A stretch of 6,593 bases of DNA from assembly GCA_959020865.1 (NCBI GenBank), contig CAUEUD010000199.1, positions 1 to 6,593 on the forward strand. The letters run 5' to 3'. Source of the stretch: Eubacterium limosum. Its GTDB lineage: Bacteria; Bacillota; Clostridia; Eubacteriales; Eubacteriaceae. Below are positions 1-5,728 of the stretch, piece after piece; position 1 is the first letter of the stretch, and each line of letters begins with the position of its first letter. The position numbers were made by a program, and so were the translations under genes. The notes beneath the pieces were generated by a model that searched no databases, was not told where the DNA came from, and saw only the letters and a list, made by a program, of their open reading frames with translations.

Positions 1-39
1 CATAATTTTACAGGCCTGTGGCTGCATAATGTTTGCCAT
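1..39 (-). CDS. asrB: Anaerobic sulfite reductase subunit B, N-terminal 13 codons only (partial)
   Basis: An ATG at 39-37 opens a frame that stays open to the left edge, reading MANIMQPQACKIM. The start lies one base beyond the asrA stop codon and is preceded by a perfect AGGAGG nine bases upstream, inside the end of asrA. In characterised asr operons asrB follows asrA directly and encodes the FAD/NAD(P)H-binding, ferredoxin-reductase-like electron-input subunit of the cytoplasmic sulfite reductase. The short peptide is compatible with an AsrB N-terminus but too short to prove it, so the identity rests mainly on position. The rest of the gene, and a likely asrC (sirohaem catalytic subunit), would lie outside the window. 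Confidence 0.72.
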   Translation of the reverse strand, partial: MANIMQPQACKIM

Positions 40-40
40 T

Positions 41-1087
41 TTAACGTACCTCCTGTGCTTTTGTTTCAGCTTGTATCTCATCAATGGCTTGGGCCATCTT
101 ATTAACTGTAGCTGTGATTGAAATAAATTCAGGACAGCGGCTGATACAGCGCCCACAGCCTACACACATATGGTAGTCTTTGAACCGAGCCTTATAGTCA
201 TGAAATTTATGGAGTACCTTATAGCGCATTCTGTCACCAGCGGTTGGTCTGAAAGACATACCGCCAGCCATATCGGTAAATCCGCTGATCTGACAGGACG
301 CAGAAGTACGTTTTCTTTCACCGACATTTGTGTTTTCATTGTAGATGACATCAGTTGTTGTAAAGCAGGTACAGGTGCTGCATGCTAACGTACAGGCACC
401 GCAGGAGACACAGCGCTTATCAAATTCCTTCCACATGGGGTGAACTTTCAGTTTAGCCAGAACCTCCCGGTCATTAATTTCCGGAACCTCCAATGTCAGA
501 TCATTTTTTTCAATAAATTCAGGCTTAAAATCGCAGAATGCACAGCCCTCAAAATAAGGAACAAGCTCAGAATCTTTGATTTCAAGGCTTAACGTATCCT
601 GTCCTGCGCGAACAGCCGCAGCGTAATCATCGGTTTTGTTCGTCCCCATACTTACACAGAAACAGGTGTCCCATCCTTCCTTACATTCCATCAAAACAAT
701 TTTTACTCTCTCGTTCATACGCTTGTAGTAGCTGTCCTCAAACCCGCCATTTTCCAAGTAGATTTTTTCCTGATGGTACTTTGCATGAACATCGCAGGGC
801 CGCATGAAAATCAAAAGTTTTTTTGAGGTTCCCCTGCTCTCCATGAACGCATCCTCTGTAAAATAAAATAACGATTCAGAAATAGGCGTCAAAACCTCTT
901 TGGCAGGAAAATCAGATTTTTCATTAAATTCAATTTCCTCCACACAGTTCACTTTATCGTAACGAATAATATCTGTATCAGAATATCGTCCCTTCCCGAT
1001 AAAACGTTTAGGCGCCCAGATTTCATACTCTTTTTGCAGCGTGTCAAAAATGCCGTTCGCCTCAGAAAAACTCAATGTATAACTCAC
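41..1087 (-). CDS. asrA: Anaerobic sulfite reductase subunit A, 4Fe-4S ferredoxin-type electron-transfer subunit
   Basis: AsrA is the ferredoxin-like subunit of the cytoplasmic AsrABC complex that reduces sulfite to sulfide; it passes electrons from AsrB towards sirohaem-bearing AsrC. The protein has 348 residues, the usual family length. Two C-terminal four-cysteine motifs are visible: C226, C229, C232, C236 (CVSCGACTLAC) and C308, C311, C314, C318 (CVGCGRCISRCP). Further cysteines at 239, 241 and 265 may also take part in the first cluster region. The N-terminal half carries RPCD (97-99 region) and CFCVSMG (142-148), blocks shared with related hydrogenase and heterodisulfide-reductase-like electron-transfer subunits. 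The start is GTG, chosen because AAGGAGG sits eight bases upstream at 1102-1096 and no in-frame ATG is near. The gene follows yeiH after 36 bases with no terminator and precedes asrB by one base, so all three are probably one transcript. Confidence 0.93.
   Translation of the reverse strand: MSYTLSFSEANGIFDTLQKEYEIWAPKRFIGKGRYSDTDIIRYDKVNCVEEIEFNEKSDFPAKEVLTPISESLFYFTEDAFMESRGTSKKLLIFMRPCDVHAKYHQEKIYLENGGFEDSYYKRMNERVKIVLMECKEGWDTCFCVSMGTNKTDDYAAAVRAGQDTLSLEIKDSELVPYFEGCAFCDFKPEFIEKNDLTLEVPEINDREVLAKLKVHPMWKEFDKRCVSCGACTLACSTCTCFTTTDVIYNENTNVGERKRTSASCQISGFTDMAGGMSFRPTAGDRMRYKVLHKFHDYKARFKDYHMCVGCGRCISRCPEFISITATVNKMAQAIDEIQAETKAQEVR
49..54 (-). promoter_or_regulatory. Ribosome binding site of asrB
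   Basis: The minus strand reads AGGAGG here, nine bases before the ATG at 39. It lies within the last codons of asrA, so asrB translation is probably coupled to that of asrA. Confidence 0.8.
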
Positions 1088-1095
1088 TTTGAAAA

Positions 1096-1102
1096 CCTCC
1101 TT
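1096..1102 (-). promoter_or_regulatory. Ribosome binding site that fixes the asrA GTG start
   Basis: The minus strand reads AAGGAGG, followed by an eight-base spacer and then GTG. This is the evidence for using GTG at 1087. The site lies in the short yeiH-asrA gap, so asrA is translated independently even if transcribed with yeiH. Confidence 0.8.
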
Positions 1103-1123
1103 GATTCAAAGAATCTTAACTTT

Positions 1124-2158
1124 TTACCATATTCCCAGAAAATGCTGCATCATCAGGCTGACAAAGGTGATGCCAATCCAGCAGCAAAGCCCGAGAAAAA
1201 TCGGCTTTGCGCCGGTTTTTACCAGTTTGATAATATTGGTATTCAAACCGATGGCCGCCATGGCAAGAACAATAAAAAACTTGCTTAATTCCTTGAGCGG
1301 CGTAAAAAATTCTATGGGAACACCGAAGAAGGAGGTCATTACAGTTGTAATGACCGAGGCCAGTATGAAGAACAGAATGAAAAACGGGAAGACTTGTTTA
1401 AAGCTTACCTTACCGCCCTCGGCTTCCTCCTCCTTCCGTGTTCTCCAGAAAGCCAGTACCAGTGTAATTGGAATAATGGCCAGGGTTCTTGTCAGCTTCA
1501 CTGTAACGGCTTTGTCGAGCGTCGCTGTTCCCAAATGATACATACTGTCCCATGTTGCAGCCGCCGCAGTAACGGACGAAGTGTCATTAATGGCTGTCCC
1601 GGCGAACACGCCAAAGGCTCCGCCATCAGTGGTTGAAAAGCCAAGCATGGTGCCAAAGGCCGGAAACAAAACCGCTGCCAGTACATTAAACAGAAAAATA
1701 ACTGAAATGGCCTGCGCCACTTCCTCGTCACTGGCCTCAATAACCGGGGCAGTCGCAGCAATGGCTGACCCGCCGCAGATTGAGGAGCCAACTCCCACCA
1801 GTGTGGAGATATTCCCTGGAATCTTTAATGCCTTGTGCAGAACAAAAGCAAGAATCAGAGAGGTCGAGATCGTCGCAATAATAATAGGCAATGACTGCCG
1901 CCCAGTTTCGAGAACAACTGAGAGATTTAAACCAAAGCCAAGCAGGATAACCGCATATTGCAAAATTTTCTTTGAGACAAAAGTGATACCATCCTGCAAA
2001 GGCTCTTTATTTTTTAGTAAGAGTGTGATCACCATTCCTGCCAGAATCGCAATGACGGGGCCGCCGATAACAGGAAGCGCCTGCCCTGCTAACCATGCTG
2101 GTATTGCGATAACAAGACAGAGCAGAATGCCTTTCCAGCTTCTTGTAATAAAATTCAT
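1124..2158 (-). CDS. yeiH: YeiH-family (UPF0324) membrane protein, putative sulfite/sulfate exporter
   Basis: This is a 344-residue polytopic membrane protein with about ten hydrophobic segments, the first near residues 10-30 and the last near 317-340. Family hallmarks are the block GVGSSICGGSAIAATAPVI (122-140), AGTAINDTSSV (187-197) and AAIGLNTN (301-308). A charged loop around 239-250 (RTRKEEEAEGGK) separates the two halves. The family is commonly annotated as a putative sulfate exporter; its partners in enterobacteria suggest sulfite as substrate, but direct transport data are sparse to my knowledge. Here the placement directly before asrA and divergent from a YeiE-like regulator supports a role in removing sulfite or another sulfur oxyanion across the cytoplasmic membrane. 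The ATG start has AGAGG nine bases upstream (2172-2168). A promoter with TTGATA and TATCAT lies just upstream, giving a short leader. Confidence 0.9.
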   Translation of the reverse strand: MNFITRSWKGILLCLVIAIPAWLAGQALPVIGGPVIAILAGMVITLLLKNKEPLQDGITFVSKKILQYAVILLGFGLNLSVVLETGRQSLPIIIATISTSLILAFVLHKALKIPGNISTLVGVGSSICGGSAIAATAPVIEASDEEVAQAISVIFLFNVLAAVLFPAFGTMLGFSTTDGGAFGVFAGTAINDTSSVTAAAATWDSMYHLGTATLDKAVTVKLTRTLAIIPITLVLAFWRTRKEEEAEGGKVSFKQVFPFFILFFILASVITTVMTSFFGVPIEFFTPLKELSKFFIVLAMAAIGLNTNIIKLVKTGAKPIFLGLCCWIGITFVSLMMQHFLGIW

Positions 2159-2193
2159 GTGTCTTTTCCTCTTTCGTAAATATGTTTTATGCT

Positions 2194-2221
2194 ATGATAG
2201 AAGGATATCACTTTTTATCAA
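2194..2221 (-). promoter_or_regulatory. Sigma-A-type promoter of the yeiH-asrAB operon
   Basis: On the minus strand a -35 element TTGATA (2221-2216) and a -10 element TATCAT (2199-2194) are separated by 16 bases. Each matches consensus at five of six positions. The start of transcription would fall near 2187, giving a leader of roughly 29 bases. The start point is inferred. Confidence 0.65.
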
Positions 2222-2236
2222 TAATGAAAAATTATT
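2220..2236. promoter_or_regulatory. AT-rich dyad, candidate LysR activation site next to the yeiH -35
   Basis: A perfect inverted repeat AATAAT-N5-ATTATT. Its inner 15 bases form ATAAT-N5-ATTAT, a match to the T-N11-A LysR box. The centre at 2228 is about 41 bases upstream of the predicted yeiH start point and touches the -35 element, where the second (activation) half-site of LysR regulators normally lies. The arms are entirely A/T, so chance is a real alternative. Confidence 0.45.
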
Positions 2237-2240
2237 TATC

Positions 2241-2256
2241 TTTATGCTGTCATAAA
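2241..2256. promoter_or_regulatory. Dyad TTTATG-N4-CATAAA, candidate primary LysR binding site
   Basis: A perfect 6-4-6 inverted repeat that contains a T-N11-A spacing (T2242, A2254). Its centre is about 61 bases upstream of the predicted yeiH start, the usual place of the LysR recognition site, and it overlaps the weak -35 of the regulator's own promoter, which would allow autorepression. The string TTTATGCT recurs at 2186-2193, 55 bases away. Confidence 0.5.
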
Positions 2257-2269
2257 AATATGTTATAGT
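2241..2269 (+). promoter_or_regulatory. Probable promoter of the LysR regulator gene
   Basis: An extended -10 TGT-TATAGT (2261-2269) is preceded 17 bases upstream by a poor -35, TTTATG (2241-2246). The leader to the ATG at 2298 would be about 20-25 bases. The weak -35 inside the candidate operator fits a low, self-limited level of expression. Confidence 0.45.
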
Positions 2270-2297
2270 TAAACAAAAGTATAGGAAAGAGGCCGAA

Positions 2298-3200
2298 ATG
2301 TTAGATTTTAGAATCAATACCTTTTTAACGGTTTGTCAATACATGAATTATACCCGTGCCGCAGAAGCACTTAGCATAACACAACCTGCTGTTTCACAGC
2401 ATATTCATTACATCGAGGAGGATTACGGCATTCGTCTTTTCGAATTTCATGGCAAAAAAATGGAACTGACGCCTGAAGGTACTGCCCTGCTCCACACCGC
2501 TTCAGCCATGAAGCATGATGATCTGATTTTGAGAGAACATCTGAAAAATAGCCGTCTGCATATCCGATCGTTAAATTTTGGAGCAACGCTTACCATCGGT
2601 GAATTTGTGGTAAGCGGTATTCTATCACGTTGTCTGGAGCAATATCCCAAGGCCAAAATCCGCGTCTCGGTTGATAATACCCAGTCGCTGCTCAAGCAGC
2701 TGGACAACAACGATCTTGATTTTGCTCTCATCGAAGGCTATTTTCCTAAAGAAAATTATGACTATGCGGTCTACTCGACCGAACGTTTTATTGCCGTCCA
2801 AAGCGCAGATGCTGAGGCACTGCCAGCCCCATGCCCCATTGAAGCCTTATTTTCAAAACCGCTGCTCGTGCGGGAGCCTGGTTCTGGCAGCCGCAATATC
2901 CTTGAACAGTACCTGAAACTGAATAATTATGCTATTACAGATTTTTCAAAAGTTATAGAGGTTAATAATGTCAATGCTTTAAAAGAAATGGCCGAAAAAA
3001 ACTGCGGAGTCACCTTTTTGTACGAAGTGGCTGCCGGCAGGGAATTGGCAGGCAAAACGCTAAGGGAAATCCCTATCCAGGGGTTTGATATCACCCATGA
3101 TTTTGCATTCATCTGGAAAAAAGGCAGCATTTTCTCTAAAAATTACCGGGCACTTTCTGCTTTTATGACTGGCAAAAATGAACGGGTCGTTTTAAAATAG
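2298..3200 (+). CDS. LysR-type transcriptional regulator, YeiE/CysL-like, divergent from yeiH-asr
   Basis: The 300-residue length is typical of LysR regulators. Residues 1-60 form the winged helix-turn-helix, with the core NYTRAAEALSITQPAVSQHI (17-36) and IRLFE (45-49). Residues about 90-290 form the periplasmic-binding-protein-like sensor domain, including PLLVREPGSGSRN (188-200), a segment characteristic of the CysL/YeiE/CbbR branch and placed where small effectors bind between the two lobes. In enterobacteria YeiE is encoded divergently from yeiH and has been linked to sulfite sensing; in Bacillus CysL activates the sulfite reductase operon cysJI. Position here, back to back with yeiH-asr, makes control of sulfite export and reduction the best inference. 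The ATG is preceded by AGAGG (2288-2292) with five bases between. Effector and exact orthology are not proven by the sequence. Confidence 0.9.
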   Translation: MLDFRINTFLTVCQYMNYTRAAEALSITQPAVSQHIHYIEEDYGIRLFEFHGKKMELTPEGTALLHTASAMKHDDLILREHLKNSRLHIRSLNFGATLTIGEFVVSGILSRCLEQYPKAKIRVSVDNTQSLLKQLDNNDLDFALIEGYFPKENYDYAVYSTERFIAVQSADAEALPAPCPIEALFSKPLLVREPGSGSRNILEQYLKLNNYAITDFSKVIEVNNVNALKEMAEKNCGVTFLYEVAAGRELAGKTLREIPIQGFDITHDFAFIWKKGSIFSKNYRALSAFMTGKNERVVLK

Positions 3201-3288
3201 GGACTTTGAGTCTGTTGTTTTCTCTGTTTAAAGGGTAGATATAAGGATGTAAGCTTACCTAACCCTATAAAATAAATGGAGGATTTCT
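3201..3288 (+). other. Spacer between the LysR gene and the small CxxC protein
   Basis: No terminator with a T-run is visible after the LysR stop, so the small downstream gene may be cotranscribed with it. The spacer holds the perfect 10-base palindrome GTAAGCTTAC (3249-3258), itself flanked by AGGGT (3232-3236) and ACCCT (3262-3266), of unknown meaning. I see no convincing promoter. The downstream gene has GGAGG at 3278-3282, six bases before its ATG. Confidence 0.4.
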
Positions 3289-3489
3289 ATGAAAATCATT
3301 ATTCAATGCAGTGTCTGCGGAAACAAAGTAGAGATTGACGAAAAGCCAAACAGCGTAGTAGATTTAAAAAAAATACTCGATGAACACAAATTTTCTGTTG
3401 ACGAGGCGACTATCGAAAATAATGCGCTTAAGTCTATGACCATCCAGTGTAAAAACTGTAATAAAGATCATATCGAATTAATCTTTTAA
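3289..3489 (+). CDS. Small zinc-ribbon-like protein with two CxxC knuckles, function unknown
   Basis: A 66-residue protein that I do not recognise as a named family. It has two cysteine pairs, C7-S-V-C10 near the N-terminus and C54-K-N-C57 near the C-terminus, each in a beta-strand-like context (IIIQCSVCGNKVEI and MTIQCKNCNKDHIEL). A helical, charged middle (about 22-40) separates them. The two halves are similar in layout (IQC..C.K), so the four cysteines could hold one zinc ion in a rubredoxin or zinc-ribbon knuckle. The start is well supported by GGAGG six bases upstream, and the frame ends two bases before a very strong terminator, which marks it as a real gene. It follows the LysR gene on the same strand after 88 bases. 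A role with that regulator or as a metal or redox adaptor is possible but unsupported. Confidence 0.75.
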   Translation: MKIIIQCSVCGNKVEIDEKPNSVVDLKKILDEHKFSVDEATIENNALKSMTIQCKNCNKDHIELIF

Positions 3490-3490
3490 C

Positions 3491-3540
3491 AAAAATACGG
3501 CAGCAAGCTGAAAAAAGAGCTTACTGCCGTATTTTTGTTT
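3491..3540 (+). terminator. Strong rho-independent terminator, probably bidirectional
   Basis: Arms 3491-3509 and 3518-3536 pair over 19 bases with a single C/A mismatch, around an eight-base loop (GAAAAAAG). The stem core is TACGGCAG and the right arm ends in a T-run continuing into GTTTGTTTTT. It ends the small CxxC gene. The mirrored A-run on the left arm gives a T-run on the minus strand, so it could also stop transcription from the minus-strand gene that ends at 3667. Confidence 0.9.
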
Positions 3541-3664
3541 GTTTTTAAGAATCGTAACAGCCGCTTTAATCCACTCCTGGATGACTCCCAATCTTCAGCA
3601 TCCCAGCATACGGGGCGGCAAGATGAAAACGCACATTTTCAAAGCCAATATACTGCCGAAGTAG
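3541..3664 (-). pseudogene. Possible frameshifted remnant of a minus-strand gene, unidentified
   Basis: Downstream of the FUSC-HAD gene the minus strand reads a protein-like stretch, RQYIGFENVRFHLAAPYAG (3658-3602), then MLKI, and stops at 3568-3566. If one G of the GGG run at 3589-3587 is removed, the frame continues as GVIQEWIKAAVTILKN, again protein-like, down to the terminator. There is no start codon with a ribosome binding site, and neither piece has a proper end, so this looks like a decayed C-terminal fragment. I do not recognise the family. Chance coding appearance of a non-coding spacer is the alternative. Confidence 0.3.
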
Positions 3665-3666
3665 GA

Positions 3667-4992
3667 TTAAATATCTTTTTTACGATAAAATTTTTTCTCC
3701 ATCATTTTCACGACCGCGTCGCTGTCGTTATTGCTGATGGTCTGGGTCGCAGCCTCCTTTAACGCACGCGCTGCATTATCCACCGCATATGCGCGATTGA
3801 CGAGCTTAAAAATCGGCACGTTCAGACTTGAACTGCCAAAGGCTACAATCTGATCCACCGACAAATCTCTTTTCATTTTAAGGATCGCGTTCTCCCTTGT
3901 AGCCTCAGCACTGTAAATATCCATAACCGTGTAACCCTCTGCGTCATGGCTGGGTGTATTTATAATCTCGATACGATTGCCAATGTCCAAGGCTTCAATC
4001 TTTTTCCGAATTCGATTGTTCACAGATGCTTCATTGACCGAGGTAATGTTAACCGCCTGCTGATCCTCTGGCAAGCCGCCAAAAACATAATTCTTATGGC
4101 TTGTACGGCGCAGCCGGTGATAAAAACGTTCTTCAGCCGTATTTTTAAAATCGCCGTAATAAATGTGCATGGTCTCATTAATGATAGCGTGCACAAAACA
4201 GTTGCGGCCTTCATCCTCAAAGACGCCCTCGATCGCATCGCTCACCTCGCGATCCATTGGCAGTGAAAAAGAGTAAGAGCGATCCTGAACATCATAGAGC
4301 ACAGCGCCATTCATCGCGATTACGGGCAGGTTCAGGTTTAGATTTTCAAGAATTGGCACAAGTGTGGCCGGTGTACGGTCTGTAACAATTGTAAACCATT
4401 CGCCGTCATCGATCATTCGGTTAATATGAAATTCTGCATACGAGCTTATTTTTCCATCAGAATGCAGCAGAGTATTGTCAAGCTCTGAAACAAAAAGGAC
4501 ACTCCGATTGCGGTGTACCGGCAGATGAAAGGCATTAACCACCAGAGCAACCAGGATACCGATCAGTGTATCAATCATGCGATAGGAGGCAATGATATAA
4601 GGCGCTGTGCCCGGTGTTGCGGCAATGGTTGTCCCAAGAAAAACAATACAGGTAAAGGCAGAAGCTGACGAATGATTGATAACCAGCGTCACATAGATCA
4701 GCGGAATCATGCACAGTGAAACAATGATAAACTGTACCGTGGGCCACGGTACATAGTTTCGCATAAACATAAGTACAAGCATACCCGCAAGACCGCCGAT
4801 CAATGTTCCTACGATTCGGTTAATGGCGATCTCTTTTGTATTTGACAAATATGGCTGCATGCAAAGTACTGCAGTAATGGTAGAATATATCGGCACACTC
4901 TCAGGCCTTATAAAGGTAATGAGCAGACAGATAAAAACCGCTACCGCTGTTTTTACCATTCGCATTCCTACCTTTGGAAATTTATATTTCAT
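3667..4992 (-). CDS. FUSC/aromatic-acid-exporter-like membrane domain fused to a degenerate HAD (Cof-type) domain
   Basis: The protein has 441 residues in two parts. Residues 1-158 hold about five membrane segments (near 14-28, 34-48, 62-77, 86-104, 111-152) with the NRIVGTLIGGLAG motif (58-70) typical of the FUSC/aromatic acid exporter group. Residues 164-435 follow the layout of Cof-type HAD phosphatases: motif I region VSELDNTLL (168-176), motif II TDR (204-206), cap entry VIAMNGAVLYD (224-234), motif IV region AFGSSSLNVPIF (384-395). The catalytic residues are altered: the nucleophile aspartate is E170, the motif III lysine appears to be R366, and the motif IV acids are S387 and N391. A phosphatase reaction is therefore doubtful; the domain may bind a ligand and gate the membrane part. 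The ATG is preceded by AAGGGAG seven bases upstream. The gene has its own promoter and appears monocistronic. Fusion within one uninterrupted frame is seen directly; the function is inferred. Confidence 0.82.
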   Translation of the reverse strand: MKYKFPKVGMRMVKTAVAVFICLLITFIRPESVPIYSTITAVLCMQPYLSNTKEIAINRIVGTLIGGLAGMLVLMFMRNYVPWPTVQFIIVSLCMIPLIYVTLVINHSSASAFTCIVFLGTTIAATPGTAPYIIASYRMIDTLIGILVALVVNAFHLPVHRNRSVLFVSELDNTLLHSDGKISSYAEFHINRMIDDGEWFTIVTDRTPATLVPILENLNLNLPVIAMNGAVLYDVQDRSYSFSLPMDREVSDAIEGVFEDEGRNCFVHAIINETMHIYYGDFKNTAEERFYHRLRRTSHKNYVFGGLPEDQQAVNITSVNEASVNNRIRKKIEALDIGNRIEIINTPSHDAEGYTVMDIYSAEATRENAILKMKRDLSVDQIVAFGSSSLNVPIFKLVNRAYAVDNAARALKEAATQTISNNDSDAVVKMMEKKFYRKKDI

Positions 4993-5021
4993 TTTTGGTC
5001 TCCCTTAACAATGATGAGAAC

Positions 5022-5050
5022 AGCATACGGCATTTTGAAGCTCCTGTCAA
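5022..5050 (-). promoter_or_regulatory. Sigma-A-type promoter of the FUSC-HAD gene
   Basis: On the minus strand a consensus -35 TTGACA (5050-5045), a 17-base spacer and a -10 TATGCT (5027-5022) are present. Transcription would start near 5015, giving a leader of about 23 bases that contains the AAGGGAG ribosome binding site (5006-5000). It lies just beyond the terminator of the preceding operon, so the gene is an independent unit. Confidence 0.7.
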
Positions 5051-5060
5051 GTCTGCTGTA

Positions 5061-5098
5061 AAACTAAAAAAGTACCGGCAGACCCGGTACTTTTATGC
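5061..5098 (-). terminator. Rho-independent terminator of the flavoprotein gene pair
   Basis: Arms 5068-5078 and 5084-5094 form a perfect 11-base stem (AAAAGTACCGG) around a five-base loop. On the minus strand the stem is followed by TTAGTTTT, a T-rich tail. It starts eight bases after the stop codon of the flavoprotein gene ending at 5102. Confidence 0.88.
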
Positions 5099-5101
5099 AT
5101 T

Positions 5102-5728
5102 TTACTTTTTATAAAGCTCTTTTTTCTTCAATCCATTTTTTTTGGCTTCAGTGATCCACTGATGGTTTGCAGCAGCCATATATATTTTTCTCGGAATCTT
5201 TGGGGTGATCAGCAGATCTTTTTCCAGAGCCTGTCCGTTTTTAATGACATCCGAAAGCTGAACCAGTCCATCATAAACCGGCCGTTTGGCAGAAAATTTC
5301 CATGAGACATTCGCCATACCATGGAGAAAGGGGCCTCCTCCAATACCCAGACCACCACCCCAGGTCAGATTTGCCCTGCGGCAAAAATGCGATAAAATCT
5401 CAAGCGCATAACGGTTCTGATGTCCTTCCAGAAATCCAGCGTTCACGATCCCGTATACGCAGATATCTGCCGGAGAAGTCTTAAGCCTTTCCTCAAAGTG
5501 CATTAAAAAACGCAAAAAGCTTGCTGGCAGGCTGTCCACATACAACGGAAACGCAAAGACCAATGCGTCACTGCTGCAGAGATCATTAAAAAAATCATCA
5601 TCCCACAGAGACATGGACAAAATTTCCGGATCAGCCTCTGTTTTGACAAGCGGCATCAGCTCATTCAAAATGTAATTCGAGAAGCTTCCGCGCTTTTTAG
5701 GACTGGCATTAATCAGCGTTATTTTCAT
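5102..5728 (-). CDS. Flavodoxin-fold NAD(P)H-dependent oxidoreductase (FMN reductase type)
   Basis: A 208-residue protein of the flavodoxin-like FMN reductase group, expected in the cytoplasm. The first strand and FMN phosphate loop read KITLINASPKKRGSFS (2-17). The second flavin loop is FAFPLYVDSLPA (58-69) and the third NAGFLEGHQN (96-105). A glycine-rich segment GGGLGIGGGPFL (124-135) follows. The C-terminal 30 residues are basic and probably helical. No metal-binding cysteine cluster is present. Its ATG overlaps the stop of the preceding gene by one base (TAATG), with GGAGG seven bases upstream (5740-5736), so the two are translationally coupled and likely act together. The substrate cannot be read from the sequence; quinones, other flavins or an iron-sulfur partner are possible. 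Confidence 0.83.
   Translation of the reverse strand: MKITLINASPKKRGSFSNYILNELMPLVKTEADPEILSMSLWDDDFFNDLCSSDALVFAFPLYVDSLPASFLRFLMHFEERLKTSPADICVYGIVNAGFLEGHQNRYALEILSHFCRRANLTWGGGLGIGGGPFLHGMANVSWKFSAKRPVYDGLVQLSDVIKNGQALEKDLLITPKIPRKIYMAAANHQWITEAKKNGLKKKELYKK

Noticed and set aside
1088..1123. Promoter or terminator between yeiH and asrA
   Set aside because: The 36 bases hold the asrA ribosome binding site and no hairpin or convincing -35/-10 pair.
1089..2255. Long plus-strand open frames (1089-1538 and 1581-2255)
   Set aside because: They lie antisense to yeiH, lack ribosome binding sites, and their translations are low-complexity reflections of membrane-protein codons.
2159..2297. Riboswitch or T-box leader for the sulfur genes
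   Set aside because: The predicted yeiH leader is only about 29 bases, too short, and no hairpin-plus-T-run attenuator is present.
3249..3258. Palindrome GTAAGCTTAC as a terminator or operator
   Set aside because: It has no loop and no following T-run, and no regulator or promoter can be tied to it; it is noted only as part of the spacer.
3535..3762. Plus-strand open frame of 75 codons
   Set aside because: It starts inside the terminator T-run, has no ribosome binding site, and overlaps the end of the FUSC-HAD gene in antisense.
3946..4266. Plus-strand open frame of 106 codons
   Set aside because: It is antisense within the HAD domain, whose minus-strand frame has clear family motifs; no independent start signals.
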